DNA of 15,825 nucleotides. Source: Methylophilaceae bacterium UBA7525. GTDB lineage: Bacteria > Pseudomonadota > Gammaproteobacteria > Burkholderiales > Methylophilaceae. The DNA lies in the NCBI GenBank assembly GCA_002479405.1, contig DLMX01000089.1, forward strand, positions 15,013 through 30,837, given 5' to 3'. A program made the position numbers and the translations under genes. The notes under the pieces are model-generated. The model was not told the DNA's origin and ran no database searches. It worked only from the letters and a program-made list of their open reading frames with translations. Shown piece after piece: positions 7,816 through 15,301 of this stretch (the stretch's first letter is position 1; each line of letters opens with the position of its first letter).

Positions 7816-10800
7816 TCATCGCCGCTTATCCGCATTGAAGTCATATTTCACGGTGACCCACGCCGCACGAGGCGCGCCCGGTGCGACGAAGGTGGTGGAC
7901 TGCCACTCATTGGAGTTGTAATTAAAACCACTCGCACCAATCGTACCGTTGATGGACGGCGAGAACGGGTTGATGTCGAGGCGTGAGGCGCTGAAGTAGT
8001 CCTTGTCCAGCAGGTTGTTGATGGTCAGGTTGGCAAGCCAGCCGTTGCCGAAGTCATAGCTGGTGTTGAGGTTAAACACCGCGTAGCCCGGCGTCTTGCC
8101 GTCGCCATTGAAATTACGTCTTACGGTTTTCGTTCCGCCTTGGTTGTCGGACACCACAATTTCCTGGAACGTACCGCCCCGATGCTTATTGTTCTCGTTA
8201 CCGCGGGCATACGACCAGCTATGTGCGACCATGGTGAGCCCGATGCGCCATTTGTCGGTGGCTTGGTAACCCAGATTGAGGTTGATGTTGTGTAGCGGAA
8301 CGCCGGGCATGCGGTCGCCCGGTTCAATAGTCATCATGTTCCAGTCTGGATTGTCTGAATTGGTATGATCGACAGAACTGTTGTCGGCATTGGCGATCTT
8401 CGTCATAGCCTCAAAGGTAGCGTCCGTCAACGAATAATTGGCCTTGAAATCCCACTTGCCTTCCTTGCCGCCCAGCCCCATCTCCACCCCCCGCCGGCGA
8501 GTCTTGCCGATGGTATCGAAGAAGCTCTGGGTGGCGGTGTAGGCGACGAAGTAGATATCGTCATTCAGGTTGGTGTTATAGACGCTGGCATTCCAGTCCC
8601 AGCCGTTGGCCAGTTTGCCGCGTGCACCAAATTCCAACGTACGCGCCACCACTTGCGGCAAGTAAGGATCGCCGGACAATGCAGTAGGCAGTGTGCAGGC
8701 GCGGTTGTTGATCAGACTACGCGGGCCAGTTTTGCTTCCCGACGTTGATGTTATCGTAACAATTGTGTCATCAAAGGCACAGCCAAGCTCAATAGCTGAC
8801 GGCGTCCTGGTGCCCTGATTCCAGTTGCCGTACAGGTTGAGCGTGTCATGCGGCGACCAGCTCACCCCAAAAGACGGATTGACCTTGTGGTAGGTGGCGA
8901 CTTCCTTTTCCCACGGGTCGTAGTATTCGGAACCGCCATAGGACCCACCAGGAATATAGTCAGGATCAGGCACCGTGTTATTCAGCAAGTCCTGATTACA
9001 ATCTGCAAGCGTCGCACCGTCGCACAGCAAGTAGTGCATCCAGGAGGCAGTTCCCTGAGACAAGCTCACATCCTGAGTGTTGCTGCGTACCCGCATATTT
9101 GTCATTACCCGCGTGTAGTTGTAGCGCGCACTGGCCGAGACATGCAGGCGTTCAACGGGGGTAAACGTCTCGCTCAAATAGGCGCTACGTGTCTTGCTGC
9201 TACCATTGAAATCGTTGTTATGTACCGAGAAACGTGCACCGGCAAATTCCGCGCCGATTTCGTCCGGAGCCGCGTAGGCCTTGCGGTCGGCATTGAGCAA
9301 TGCCAGTATCTGGGAATTGGTGTAGGTATTGGTGGCGTAGTCCTGGGATGTGCCCAGCATGAACTTGTGGCGCCCGCTATCCCAGTTGAGCTGCATGGAA
9401 CCACCGCGAATGATCTGGCCGATGTCAACAGTGGATAGCACTGCATTGGGGGTGCCATCTTCGTAACCGGCACCGGTACCGTTGGCTTCCCAAGCGCCGT
9501 TGCGCTTGATGTTGCCTGCAACGCGAATCTGTCCTTGTACCAAAGTTGCGCCATCGTCAAATACCACGTCACGTCCGCAATCAGGCCCGTTGAGTGGCGC
9601 GGTAGGAATCAGGGCATATGCCGCGAAAGGATCCCCCGTATCCGTGAAATAAGCGGGCTTGTCTTGATTCACGAGATTTGTCAACCACGAACCAGGCAAT
9701 GCCCCCGACGGAGGTATTCCGAAATAAAGTGCAGATGGCTCAAAGTTTCCATTGAGCGTACTGCTCAAGTACCCTGTGCCAGTACCAAAAGCGCCTTGCT
9801 CCCCATTGAACATGTACTGTTCGTATGCAGTCGCAGCAGCAAGAAATTGTGCTTCGGCATTGAGCGTCTGGTTAAGCGTGGAGGGATCCAGAGAACCATC
9901 GGCGATGGCGTCCGCAACATCGTAATCGCCGTCGCCATCAAGATCGTAGCTCGTGTTTCCCGCAGAATAATCCAGCGCGTTCAGCATCGTCATGCTGAAT
10001 CCACTGAATATGGAAGGTGCAACATAATAGTCCGGAATGCCGTACTGGTTGGTACTGGCGAAGGCACACACTACGTTCTCACCGGGTTTCGGGCGACGCG
10101 TGGCATATTCATTCGTTCCAAAGCCTGTCGGGTCAGCGAAATCCCGGTTGATATCCCCCGTCACCGCCTTGCGATCGCTCTTGCGGCGGTAGACCTGGCC
10201 GGTGATGCTGAAGTTATCATTGACCTGAAAGGCACCGGCAATCTGGTATTGCAGCAATTCGTTCTTGGTTTTGTCGGGCGAGGTGAAGACGCTTTCCTTG
10301 TCCTGATCGTACATTTCCTTCGGTACCAGGCCGTTGCCGATCAGGTCGTTCCCCGCATAAGTGATGCTGCCGTGGAGATCCAGGTTATCGGTGCGCAGGC
10401 TGGCCTTGCCGAATACCTGCATGACCTCGCTTGGGGAGTTGTTTCGCCAGCCGTCCTCCTCGAAGCGGTTGAGGGCGAAGAAGCCCCCTACGCGGCCATT
10501 GTTGCCGCCGGTGGAAAGCATGACCTGCTTGCGGCCGAAGGAGCCGCCAAGCACCTGGATATCCGTACCGGGGTCATCGAAGCCGTTCTTGGTGCGCACG
10601 GCAATGGCCCCGCCCAGGGTATTGAGTCCGAACACGGGGTTGGAGCCGGGAAAGACGTCGATACCTGCCAGCGCGTTCATGGGGATCAGGTCCCAGTTCA
10701 CTACATCGCCGAAGGGTTCATTAACACGGATACCGTCCATGAAAACCGATAGCCCTTGCGGGGTACCGATCTGCGGGCCGGCGGTAAAGCCGCGGTAGGT

Positions 10801-11505
10801 GATGTCCATCTGGAAGGGGTTGCCCTGATAGTCATTGACGTTGACGGACTGCAACCGGGAGTTGAGCAGTTCGGCCATGGTCATGGCTTTGGATTCCTTG
10901 ATTTCCTCGGCCGTAATGCTTTGTACGTTGCCGGGGATTTCTTCCCGCGTCAGATTGAGGCCGGGCATGGGGCCGATCTGCTTGAAGCGTGAGGCGCGGA
11001 CATTGACGACATCGGTGGCGATGGTTTCACCGAGGTCGGGCAAACCCGTGATGACGGCCGTCGAGCCTGCCAGATCCGCATTCAACCCGCTTCCAGCCAG
11101 AATGCTGTTCAATGCTTCATTGCGGGTCATTTTGCCCTTGACTGCAGGCGCAGTTTTACCTTTTGCCAGGCTGCTATCGAATGCCAGACTCAAATCTGCA
11201 GCCGTGGCAAATTGCTTGAGTGAATCTGCAAGTGGTTGTGACGGCAGATCGACTTCTACCGCATCATTAAAACCCGTAGATTCGACAGGAGGAACACTGA
11301 TATCCAGTTGACCGCCAACGGCGTTGAACGACAAAGCCAATGTCAGCAGACCCGCCGCGTACTTGAAATCCTTACCACAAAAGCCGTGCCTGCCATTCGC
11401 ATGTTGCGCTTGTTTACGCACAGTTCCCACGTCACGACTTCTTCCGAACCACTGCCCTGCATCAACACCATCCCCTTCAGTAAAACGCTTTTTTGCTTTC
11501 TTCAT
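7816..11505 (-). CDS. Large FecA-type TonB-dependent receptor with STN signalling domain
   Basis: This outer-membrane receptor of about 1229 residues imports a ligand using TonB energy and signals its occupancy to FecR. After a long basic N-region, a hydrophobic segment (about residues 48-65, AAGLLTLALSFNAVGG) looks like the signal peptide. The STN domain follows at about 84-152 (LPSQPLADSLKQFATAADLSL). The plug begins near 185 (PGNVQSITAEEI, ITYRGF, VFMDGIRVNEPFGD, PVFGLNTLGGAI), then a barrel ending in an aromatic C-terminus (VTVKYDF). I chose ATG 11505 because GAGGGAAG precedes it; ATG 11520 is an alternative, and a downstream GTG would shorten the N-region. The receptor is far longer than the usual 700-900 residues, with long loops containing paired cysteines and an EF-hand-like loop. 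The signalling trio with the upstream sigma/FecR genes is clear; the ligand is unknown. Confidence 0.93.
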   Translation of the reverse strand: MKKAKKRFTEGDGVDAGQWFGRSRDVGTVRKQAQHANGRHGFCGKDFKYAAGLLTLALSFNAVGGQLDISVPPVESTGFNDAVEVDLPSQPLADSLKQFATAADLSLAFDSSLAKGKTAPAVKGKMTRNEALNSILAGSGLNADLAGSTAVITGLPDLGETIATDVVNVRASRFKQIGPMPGLNLTREEIPGNVQSITAEEIKESKAMTMAELLNSRLQSVNVNDYQGNPFQMDITYRGFTAGPQIGTPQGLSVFMDGIRVNEPFGDVVNWDLIPMNALAGIDVFPGSNPVFGLNTLGGAIAVRTKNGFDDPGTDIQVLGGSFGRKQVMLSTGGNNGRVGGFFALNRFEEDGWRNNSPSEVMQVFGKASLRTDNLDLHGSITYAGNDLIGNGLVPKEMYDQDKESVFTSPDKTKNELLQYQIAGAFQVNDNFSITGQVYRRKSDRKAVTGDINRDFADPTGFGTNEYATRRPKPGENVVCAFASTNQYGIPDYYVAPSIFSGFSMTMLNALDYSAGNTSYDLDGDGDYDVADAIADGSLDPSTLNQTLNAEAQFLAAATAYEQYMFNGEQGAFGTGTGYLSSTLNGNFEPSALYFGIPPSGALPGSWLTNLVNQDKPAYFTDTGDPFAAYALIPTAPLNGPDCGRDVVFDDGATLVQGQIRVAGNIKRNGAWEANGTGAGYEDGTPNAVLSTVDIGQIIRGGSMQLNWDSGRHKFMLGTSQDYATNTYTNSQILALLNADRKAYAAPDEIGAEFAGARFSVHNNDFNGSSKTRSAYLSETFTPVERLHVSASARYNYTRVMTNMRVRSNTQDVSLSQGTASWMHYLLCDGATLADCNQDLLNNTVPDPDYIPGGSYGGSEYYDPWEKEVATYHKVNPSFGVSWSPHDTLNLYGNWNQGTRTPSAIELGCAFDDTIVTITSTSGSKTGPRSLINNRACTLPTALSGDPYLPQVVARTLEFGARGKLANGWDWNASVYNTNLNDDIYFVAYTATQSFFDTIGKTRRRGVEMGLGGKEGKWDFKANYSLTDATFEAMTKIANADNSSVDHTNSDNPDWNMMTIEPGDRMPGVPLHNINLNLGYQATDKWRIGLTMVAHSWSYARGNENNKHRGGTFQEIVVSDNQGGTKTVRRNFNGDGKTPGYAVFNLNTSYDFGNGWLANLTINNLLDKDYFSASRLDINPFSPSINGTIGASGFNYNSNEWQSTTFVAPGAPRAAWVTVKYDFNADKRR
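9910..9945 (-). other. EF-hand/dockerin-like calcium-binding loop encoded within the receptor
   Basis: The codons encode DLDGDGDYDVAD, residues about 521-532 counting from the ATG at 11505. This satisfies the 12-position D-x-D-x-D-G-x5-D pattern of EF-hand and dockerin loops, with Asp at positions 1, 3, 5, 9 and 12. It lies in the barrel part of the receptor, in a long stretch that looks like an extracellular loop. Metal binding is predicted from the motif only; no second EF-hand copy is seen nearby. Confidence 0.6.
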
Positions 11506-11994
11506 TTTCACTTCCCTCATTGCCATCCCTCTTATTATTGGACTTGCATTGCTGATACAGCTTTGACGGTTTTGGGTGGCAATACCCTGATGCAATTTTG
11601 CGATACTTACTCCCGAAAAATCATGGGAGTTTTTCCCGATGTGATATGAGGGATGTACCTTTTTTGTTCTTTCAGGGATGAAAACTCAGGCTGCGATGTG
11701 CGGTCATGGCAGTTTTCCGTTTGGTTTAACCTCGAGGAGTTCAATAGCAACATCGCTCTTCTTGCAGGGGGAAGTGGGGGTTAGGAATAAAGATCAGAAT
11801 AGCAAGTAAGGATTTACGAGGGAGGGGTAGCTCACTTAATAAAATGACAAGATTGCTGGCGAACACCCAGCAATCCGACGCTGGTATATGGCAGCGAAAT
11901 TAACATGACTCGAGGTAGCGTTGATATTTAATCCTGAAAAGACGTCCAGGCCGCAGATTAATTCTTGATGCTGGTTACATCACCGCCGCAATAA
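11506..11994 (-). promoter_or_regulatory. Long untranslated region between fecR-like gene and receptor
   Basis: About 490 bases without a convincing gene separate the FecR stop from the receptor start. On the coding strand it holds, in order: a hairpin resembling a terminator (annotated separately), a pyrimidine-rich stretch, and then two GGAAAA motifs (one at 11713-11718, one near 11631-11637). FecI-type sigma factors often recognise GGAAA-like -35 elements, so either could mark a receptor promoter, but no clear matching -10 is seen. Close to the start are overlapping small hairpins around 11609-11637. The layout suggests separate transcription of the receptor under control of the upstream sigma factor. 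Confidence 0.45.
11851..11875 (-). terminator. Probable intrinsic terminator after the fecR-like gene
   Basis: A perfect 9-bp inverted repeat, GATTGCTGG and CCAGCAATC, encloses a 7-base loop. On the minus strand it is followed by TTGTCATTTTATT, a T-rich but interrupted tail. It lies about 120 bases downstream of the FecR stop. This fits an end of the sigma/fecR transcript, with moderate strength because of the imperfect T-run. Confidence 0.55.
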
Positions 11995-12966
11995 CTACGT
12001 GCCGTCTTTGGTTTCGCTGACGCGGACATCGGCAATTTTCGGCAGCACCTGCAGGAAGCTTTCAATGTCCGCTATCTGCACCACGGCCGTCACGTGCTGT
12101 GAATTTTGATCTACAGCGACGATTGGTTTTTCGCGATATCTCGACAGTGTTTCGGCAACCTCACCCATGCTTGCCTGCTCGAACACAATAGTTCCCATCT
12201 GGAAAGCAAAGGCATCATCGGCGCTGCGGCTGCTGCGTTTCGGCTCCTTGCCTGCATCCACTTCGGCCACTTCGCCGTCAGTCAGTATCATGGGTGCAAA
12301 GAGGACTTTATCGTTGGCATCCCGGGATTCAACCCTGACGCGGCCATGCTTGACGCTCACCCGCACCTGGCTGCTCAGCCGGTTGACGGCAAAGTTGGTC
12401 CCCAGCACAGTGACGCTGGCTAAACCGCTATCGACGATGAATGGCCGTGAAGGGTCCTTGCTCACATCGAGGATGACCTCACCACGCTTGAGTGTAAGCA
12501 ATCGCTTGTTGCGGTAATAGGCGATATCGACACTGGTGTCGGCATTCATAATCAGTTCCGTACCATCCGCCAGCAGTTGATGGCCGGTCTCGCCGATACC
12601 GGTAACGCTTGCCTGCACATACCAGGGCTGCGTCCATTCGCGCCACGCCACCTGCCCAAGCAGGCCGCAGCTTACGAACAGGAATAAACCCACAAGTCCG
12701 CGCGCAATCGTCTTGCGATACTTTTCTTTCAATGCAGCGTTCTTGCGCTCCAGTGCTTCTGCCAGTGATTGCATCCTATGGGCAGAATCGAAGTCACTCC
12801 ATGTTTCCACAAACGCCGAATATTCGCTGGCATGGGCAGGGTCGGACATCAACCATGCTTCGAACCGGCCACGATCCGGATGATCGGGCGCAGCATGCTG
12901 CATGCGCGTAAACCAGCGCGCAGCTTCTTCGCGCAAGCGTTTGGAGGCGGAGGACATGAGTGCCAT
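11995..12966 (-). CDS. FecR-type transmembrane sigma regulator
   Basis: This 323-residue protein relays receptor occupancy to its ECF sigma factor. The cytoplasmic N-terminus (about residues 12-56, EEAARWFTRMQ, FEAWLMSDPAHASEYSAF) is the domain that binds sigma. One membrane span is at about 88-108 (IARGLVGLFLFVSCGLLGQV). The periplasmic FecR domain follows (LLADGTELIMNADTSVDIAY, LTLKRGEVILDVSKDPSRPF, VTVLGTNFAVN), then a C-terminal region (FEQASMGEVAETLSRYREKP) that in the family contacts the receptor STN domain. The start ATG at 12966 is 32 bases after the sigma stop and lacks a strong ribosome binding site; ATG 12957 (residue 4) is an alternative. Whether it acts as an anti-sigma or as an activator requirement cannot be told from sequence. 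Confidence 0.94.
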   Translation of the reverse strand: MALMSSASKRLREEAARWFTRMQHAAPDHPDRGRFEAWLMSDPAHASEYSAFVETWSDFDSAHRMQSLAEALERKNAALKEKYRKTIARGLVGLFLFVSCGLLGQVAWREWTQPWYVQASVTGIGETGHQLLADGTELIMNADTSVDIAYYRNKRLLTLKRGEVILDVSKDPSRPFIVDSGLASVTVLGTNFAVNRLSSQVRVSVKHGRVRVESRDANDKVLFAPMILTDGEVAEVDAGKEPKRSSRSADDAFAFQMGTIVFEQASMGEVAETLSRYREKPIVAVDQNSQHVTAVVQIADIESFLQVLPKIADVRVSETKDGT

Positions 12967-12998
12967 GAATCAGATGTATGGAATTGGATGTGATGGAA

Positions 12999-13526
12999 TC
13001 AGGAAAGCAACATATCGCGGCTTGCCCGCAAATCGATCAGGGCTCGCATGATATGCCGCTCCACCATATTGAGCGAAATATTGAGGCGATCTGCGATTTC
13101 CTGCTGCCCGAGACCTTCGATACGGAAAAGCCTGAACACCTCACGGCAGCGTGGCGGCAGGCAATCAATAATGCGCTGCAAAGCTTGTAGCCGCTGCTGC
13201 AGGTCGGCAAGGTGCTCGGGGGAAGGGGCCAGATATTGCTCCGGCATGTTCTCGATACCATGCCCTGCCCCATGAGTCTCTGCCTCATCGGATATGAGCG
13301 GAACAAAACGCGACATCTCATGATAAGTGTCTGCCAGCACATTACGCACGACAGTACGCAGGTAAGCATGCGGCTTTTCAATATTGTCGCGATTTTTGGT
13401 CAGCGCAAAGCGCAATAAGGCATCGTGCAACACATCGTTGGCGGTATGCACACAATGCGTATGCCGATAAATGCCGGGCAACAGATCAGTGTAAGCCCAG
13501 CGTAAATCCAATCCATACCAGAACAT
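12999..13526 (-). CDS. FecI-type ECF sigma factor
   Basis: This 175-residue protein is an RNA polymerase sigma factor of the extracytoplasmic function group. Region 2 is visible at about residues 28-72 (ANDVLHDALLRFAL, HAYLRTVVRNVLADTYHEMSR) and region 4 at about 113-165 (LQRIIDCLPPRCREVFRLFR, GLGQQEIADRLNISLNMVER), the latter being the helix-turn-helix that reads the -35 element. I chose ATG 13526 because AGGG precedes it by eight bases and the length then matches FecI. An in-frame ATG at 13592, also with an AGGG upstream, would add 22 residues, and the frame is open to 13655. With the adjacent FecR and the STN receptor it should activate the receptor gene on ligand binding. Confidence 0.93.
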   Translation of the reverse strand: MFWYGLDLRWAYTDLLPGIYRHTHCVHTANDVLHDALLRFALTKNRDNIEKPHAYLRTVVRNVLADTYHEMSRFVPLISDEAETHGAGHGIENMPEQYLAPSPEHLADLQQRLQALQRIIDCLPPRCREVFRLFRIEGLGQQEIADRLNISLNMVERHIMRALIDLRASRDMLLS

Positions 13527-13869
13527 GATGATTACCCTATACAAGCCAACATCGAAAATATCCGTGGTGTTTTGCTTTATGCGAGACGCCATCTGAAAAC
13601 CCTGCAAGGCTATTGATCTGCAGCACCTTTGGATTTCCACTGACTGTCGGGACAAGCTCTACATAGATTGGTCCGCAAAAAATGTGCCTGAATTCGAAAC
13701 CCATTCAAGACACTGATTAAATTAGATTTTAAAAAAACAACCAGGCCAGAATTTATGGAAATTGGTTATACACAACCAAATCCATGGCTATATACAACCA
13801 ACTGGAGGGGATGGGATTGAAGCTGTACATCTTTGCAACAGGATGATGCGGTAACAATAAAAATTGGCT
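13527..13869 (-). promoter_or_regulatory. AT-rich control region upstream of the sigma gene
   Basis: The 343 bases between the TonB stop and the sigma start carry no convincing gene. The stretch 13690-13800 is markedly AT-rich, with seven consecutive A on the plus strand at 13731-13737, and holds the tandem 17-bp repeats annotated separately. No clear intrinsic terminator follows tonB. The promoter of the sigma/fecR unit most likely lies between the repeats and 13592, but I could not fix a -35/-10 pair. No match to the 19-bp Fur consensus was seen. Confidence 0.5.
13763..13801 (-). repeat. Tandem 17-bp operator-like repeats upstream of the sigma gene
   Basis: On the minus strand two 17-mers, TTGGTTGTATATAGCCA (13785-13801) and TTGGTTGTGTATAACCA (13763-13779), match at 15 of 17 positions. 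They are separated by 5 bases, a 22-bp period equal to about two helical turns. The second copy is nearly a perfect dyad: TTGGTT and AACCAA arms with a 6-base centre at 13762-13779. A further TGGTTGT core lies at 13737-13743. The pattern is typical of a dimeric repressor or activator binding site; the regulator is unknown. Confidence 0.6.
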
Positions 13870-14658
13870 TCAACTTTCCAGCTTGAAATCCACCGGCACC
13901 ACAACAGTAAAGGATTTTCTGGACAGATCGCCACGTACCGGCAAGGCATCGACCGCTTTTTTCAACATCGCCAGTGCCGCATCGTCCAGTACCTTGTGTC
14001 CGCTACCGGGTTCGAGCAGCACGATCTCCACCAGGCGGCCTTTGCTAAACCGTGCACTGACCAGTGCCGTGCCCTGCAAATTACGGCGAATAGCAATCTG
14101 CGGGTATGTTTTGTTCTTCGATACCATATCATGCAACAACTGACCGTAACCTTTCCAGGCTTCGTCCTGATTGGCCACTTCGAATTGAGCATTAGGGTCC
14201 GGTTCACCAAGCGCTCCCGATTGACTGCTCGCCTCGGATGACGGCTGGGCATCTGCCGATTCCGATGACGCCTGGGTTGTCGGCAAGGATGGTTTTACAG
14301 CCACTTCTTCGGCTGCTTCGGTCTGCTGCTCGGGCACCAGCACGTCCAGCGGATCTATTGGCGTATCAGCTTTCGTAGCGAGTATCGGCTTGGTCACCTT
14401 CTCCGGTTTGGTCACAGGTTTGGGGGGCGTAACAGGTTGCGGAGGTGATTCGAGTTGTGGCTGATCGGGCGGTGCAACTTCATGCATCTGCGCCATCTGC
14501 ACTGCGATCCGCACCTGTGCCGGTACGGATGCATGTTCAAGTAATGGCAACAGCAGAAACAAACCGGCATGCAGCGCCAAAGCGAGGCAAAAGGCCGGCA
14601 ACAAGCGTTCTGATGCAAACTGCTGCCGTGCGGAGAAGTCCGGAATGTTTACAGTCAT
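13870..14658 (-). CDS. tonB: TonB-type energy transducer
   Basis: This 262-residue protein is a periplasm-spanning transducer that couples the ExbB/ExbD proton channel to outer-membrane receptors. An N-terminal membrane anchor lies at about residues 19-40 (LLPAFCLALALHAGLFLLLP) and includes the conserved His (His30). The Ser usually four residues before it is Ala here. A Pro/Lys/Glu-rich linker follows (about 60-110, PPKPVTKPEKVTKP). The C-terminal TonB domain is recognisable from TYPQIAIRRNLQGTALVSARF and LEPGSGHKVLDDAAL. The ATG at 14658 has a weak AGG upstream and lies 41 bases after the exbD stop, so the two genes are probably cotranscribed. Given its neighbours it probably serves the large receptor in this cluster. 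Confidence 0.93.
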   Translation of the reverse strand: MTVNIPDFSARQQFASERLLPAFCLALALHAGLFLLLPLLEHASVPAQVRIAVQMAQMHEVAPPDQPQLESPPQPVTPPKPVTKPEKVTKPILATKADTPIDPLDVLVPEQQTEAAEEVAVKPSLPTTQASSESADAQPSSEASSQSGALGEPDPNAQFEVANQDEAWKGYGQLLHDMVSKNKTYPQIAIRRNLQGTALVSARFSKGRLVEIVLLEPGSGHKVLDDAALAMLKKAVDALPVRGDLSRKSFTVVVPVDFKLES

Positions 14659-14699
14659 TTCAGTTGCCTGTCAGAGACTTGGTTACCATAAACCCTTAT

Positions 14700-15110
14700 T
14701 TATCGCGCGGATTCCGGCAGCATGACAAAGGTGAACCGGCTGATGCCCGCACGCTGGGTGGCAGCCATGACCTTGGCAACGATGCCGTATTCAACCTTTT
14801 CGTCGGCGAATATCTCGACGGTCGCATCCGCGTTACCTGCAACCTGCCTCAGATGGGCATCAAGTTCGCTCTGGGAAACGCCGATATCGTTAAAGTAAAG
14901 GGTGCCGTCCCCAGTGACGCTGACACGTGCCGATTCCAACTGGGTAGTGGAGAGATCGGCTGTCGCCCTGGGGAGGTTCACGGGGACGGCATTCATCAGC
15001 AACGGCGCCGTCACGATGAAAACGGTAAGCAGCACCAGCATGACATCCACCAGGGGCGTCACGTTAATCTCGCTCATCATGCTGTCATCACCGCCCGGGG
15101 TCATTGCCAT
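14700..15110 (-). CDS. exbD: ExbD-type proton channel subunit
   Basis: This 136-residue inner-membrane protein works with ExbB to harness the proton gradient for TonB. The signature EINVTPLVDVMLVLLTVFIV is present, with the essential membrane Asp at residue 22 and a single span at about 18-38. The rest is the periplasmic domain, rich in alternating strands, ending VMLPESAR. The start ATG at 15110 has AAGGA seven bases upstream. The N-terminus carries a short GGDD tract before the motif. The length is normal for the family. Confidence 0.95.
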   Translation of the reverse strand: MAMTPGGDDSMMSEINVTPLVDVMLVLLTVFIVTAPLLMNAVPVNLPRATADLSTTQLESARVSVTGDGTLYFNDIGVSQSELDAHLRQVAGNADATVEIFADEKVEYGIVAKVMAATQRAGISRFTFVMLPESAR

Positions 15111-15301
15111 ATTGGGTTCCTTCTCTTTCTAAAGCGTAAAGCGGACTTGCTAGTGTAAAAAGACCTCCGGCAAGCCGGAGGGTTAGAGGGGAGAGTTCTG
15201 AGACAGCTCAACTTTCCAATGCAGCAGGTTATTCACAGCTTCTGCTTTGCCCTGATTCCCCATGAAAGCTTTTCACTTTGTTTCATCGATTTTGTTTGCC
15301 A
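15111..15301 (-). other. Gap between exbB and exbD
   Basis: This 191-base gap is unusually long for an exbB-exbD junction. It contains the terminator annotated separately. A possible 9-codon reading frame (MANKIDETK) whose ATG overlaps the exbB stop has no independent support. Between the terminator and the exbD start there are only about 45 bases. TTTACA at 15159-15154 on the minus strand could be a -35 element, but no good -10 follows. Confidence 0.5.
15157..15181 (-). terminator. Intrinsic terminator between exbB and exbD
   Basis: On the minus strand a perfect 8-bp GC-rich stem (CCTCCGGC and GCCGGAGG, 15164-15181) with a 2-base centre is followed by TCTTTTT (15163-15157). This is the canonical form of a Rho-independent terminator. 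It lies about 120 bases after the exbB stop and just before exbD, so it should end or reduce exbB readthrough into exbD-tonB. Confidence 0.8.

Noticed and set aside
9535..10752. A 405-codon open frame on the plus strand inside the receptor gene
   Set aside because: It is antisense to a clearly coding receptor region, has no recognisable domain or ribosome binding site, and looks like a codon-bias shadow.
11884..11960. Tiny reading frame of about 24 codons in the leader after the fecR-like gene
   Set aside because: It runs into the terminator-like hairpin, has no Shine-Dalgarno motif and no recognisable sequence.
13763..13801. Short tandem repeats considered as a CRISPR or attachment site
   Set aside because: There are only two copies with a 5-base gap and no cas or integrase genes; an operator is the better reading.
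13690..13810. Possible Fur box in front of the sigma gene
   Set aside because: The AT-rich region and repeats do not resemble the GATAATGATAATCATTATC consensus or its hexamer units, so iron regulation cannot be claimed from sequence.
14445..15158. A 237-codon plus-strand frame across tonB and exbD
   Set aside because: It overlaps two well-identified genes and runs through the intergenic gap; its translation shows no family features.
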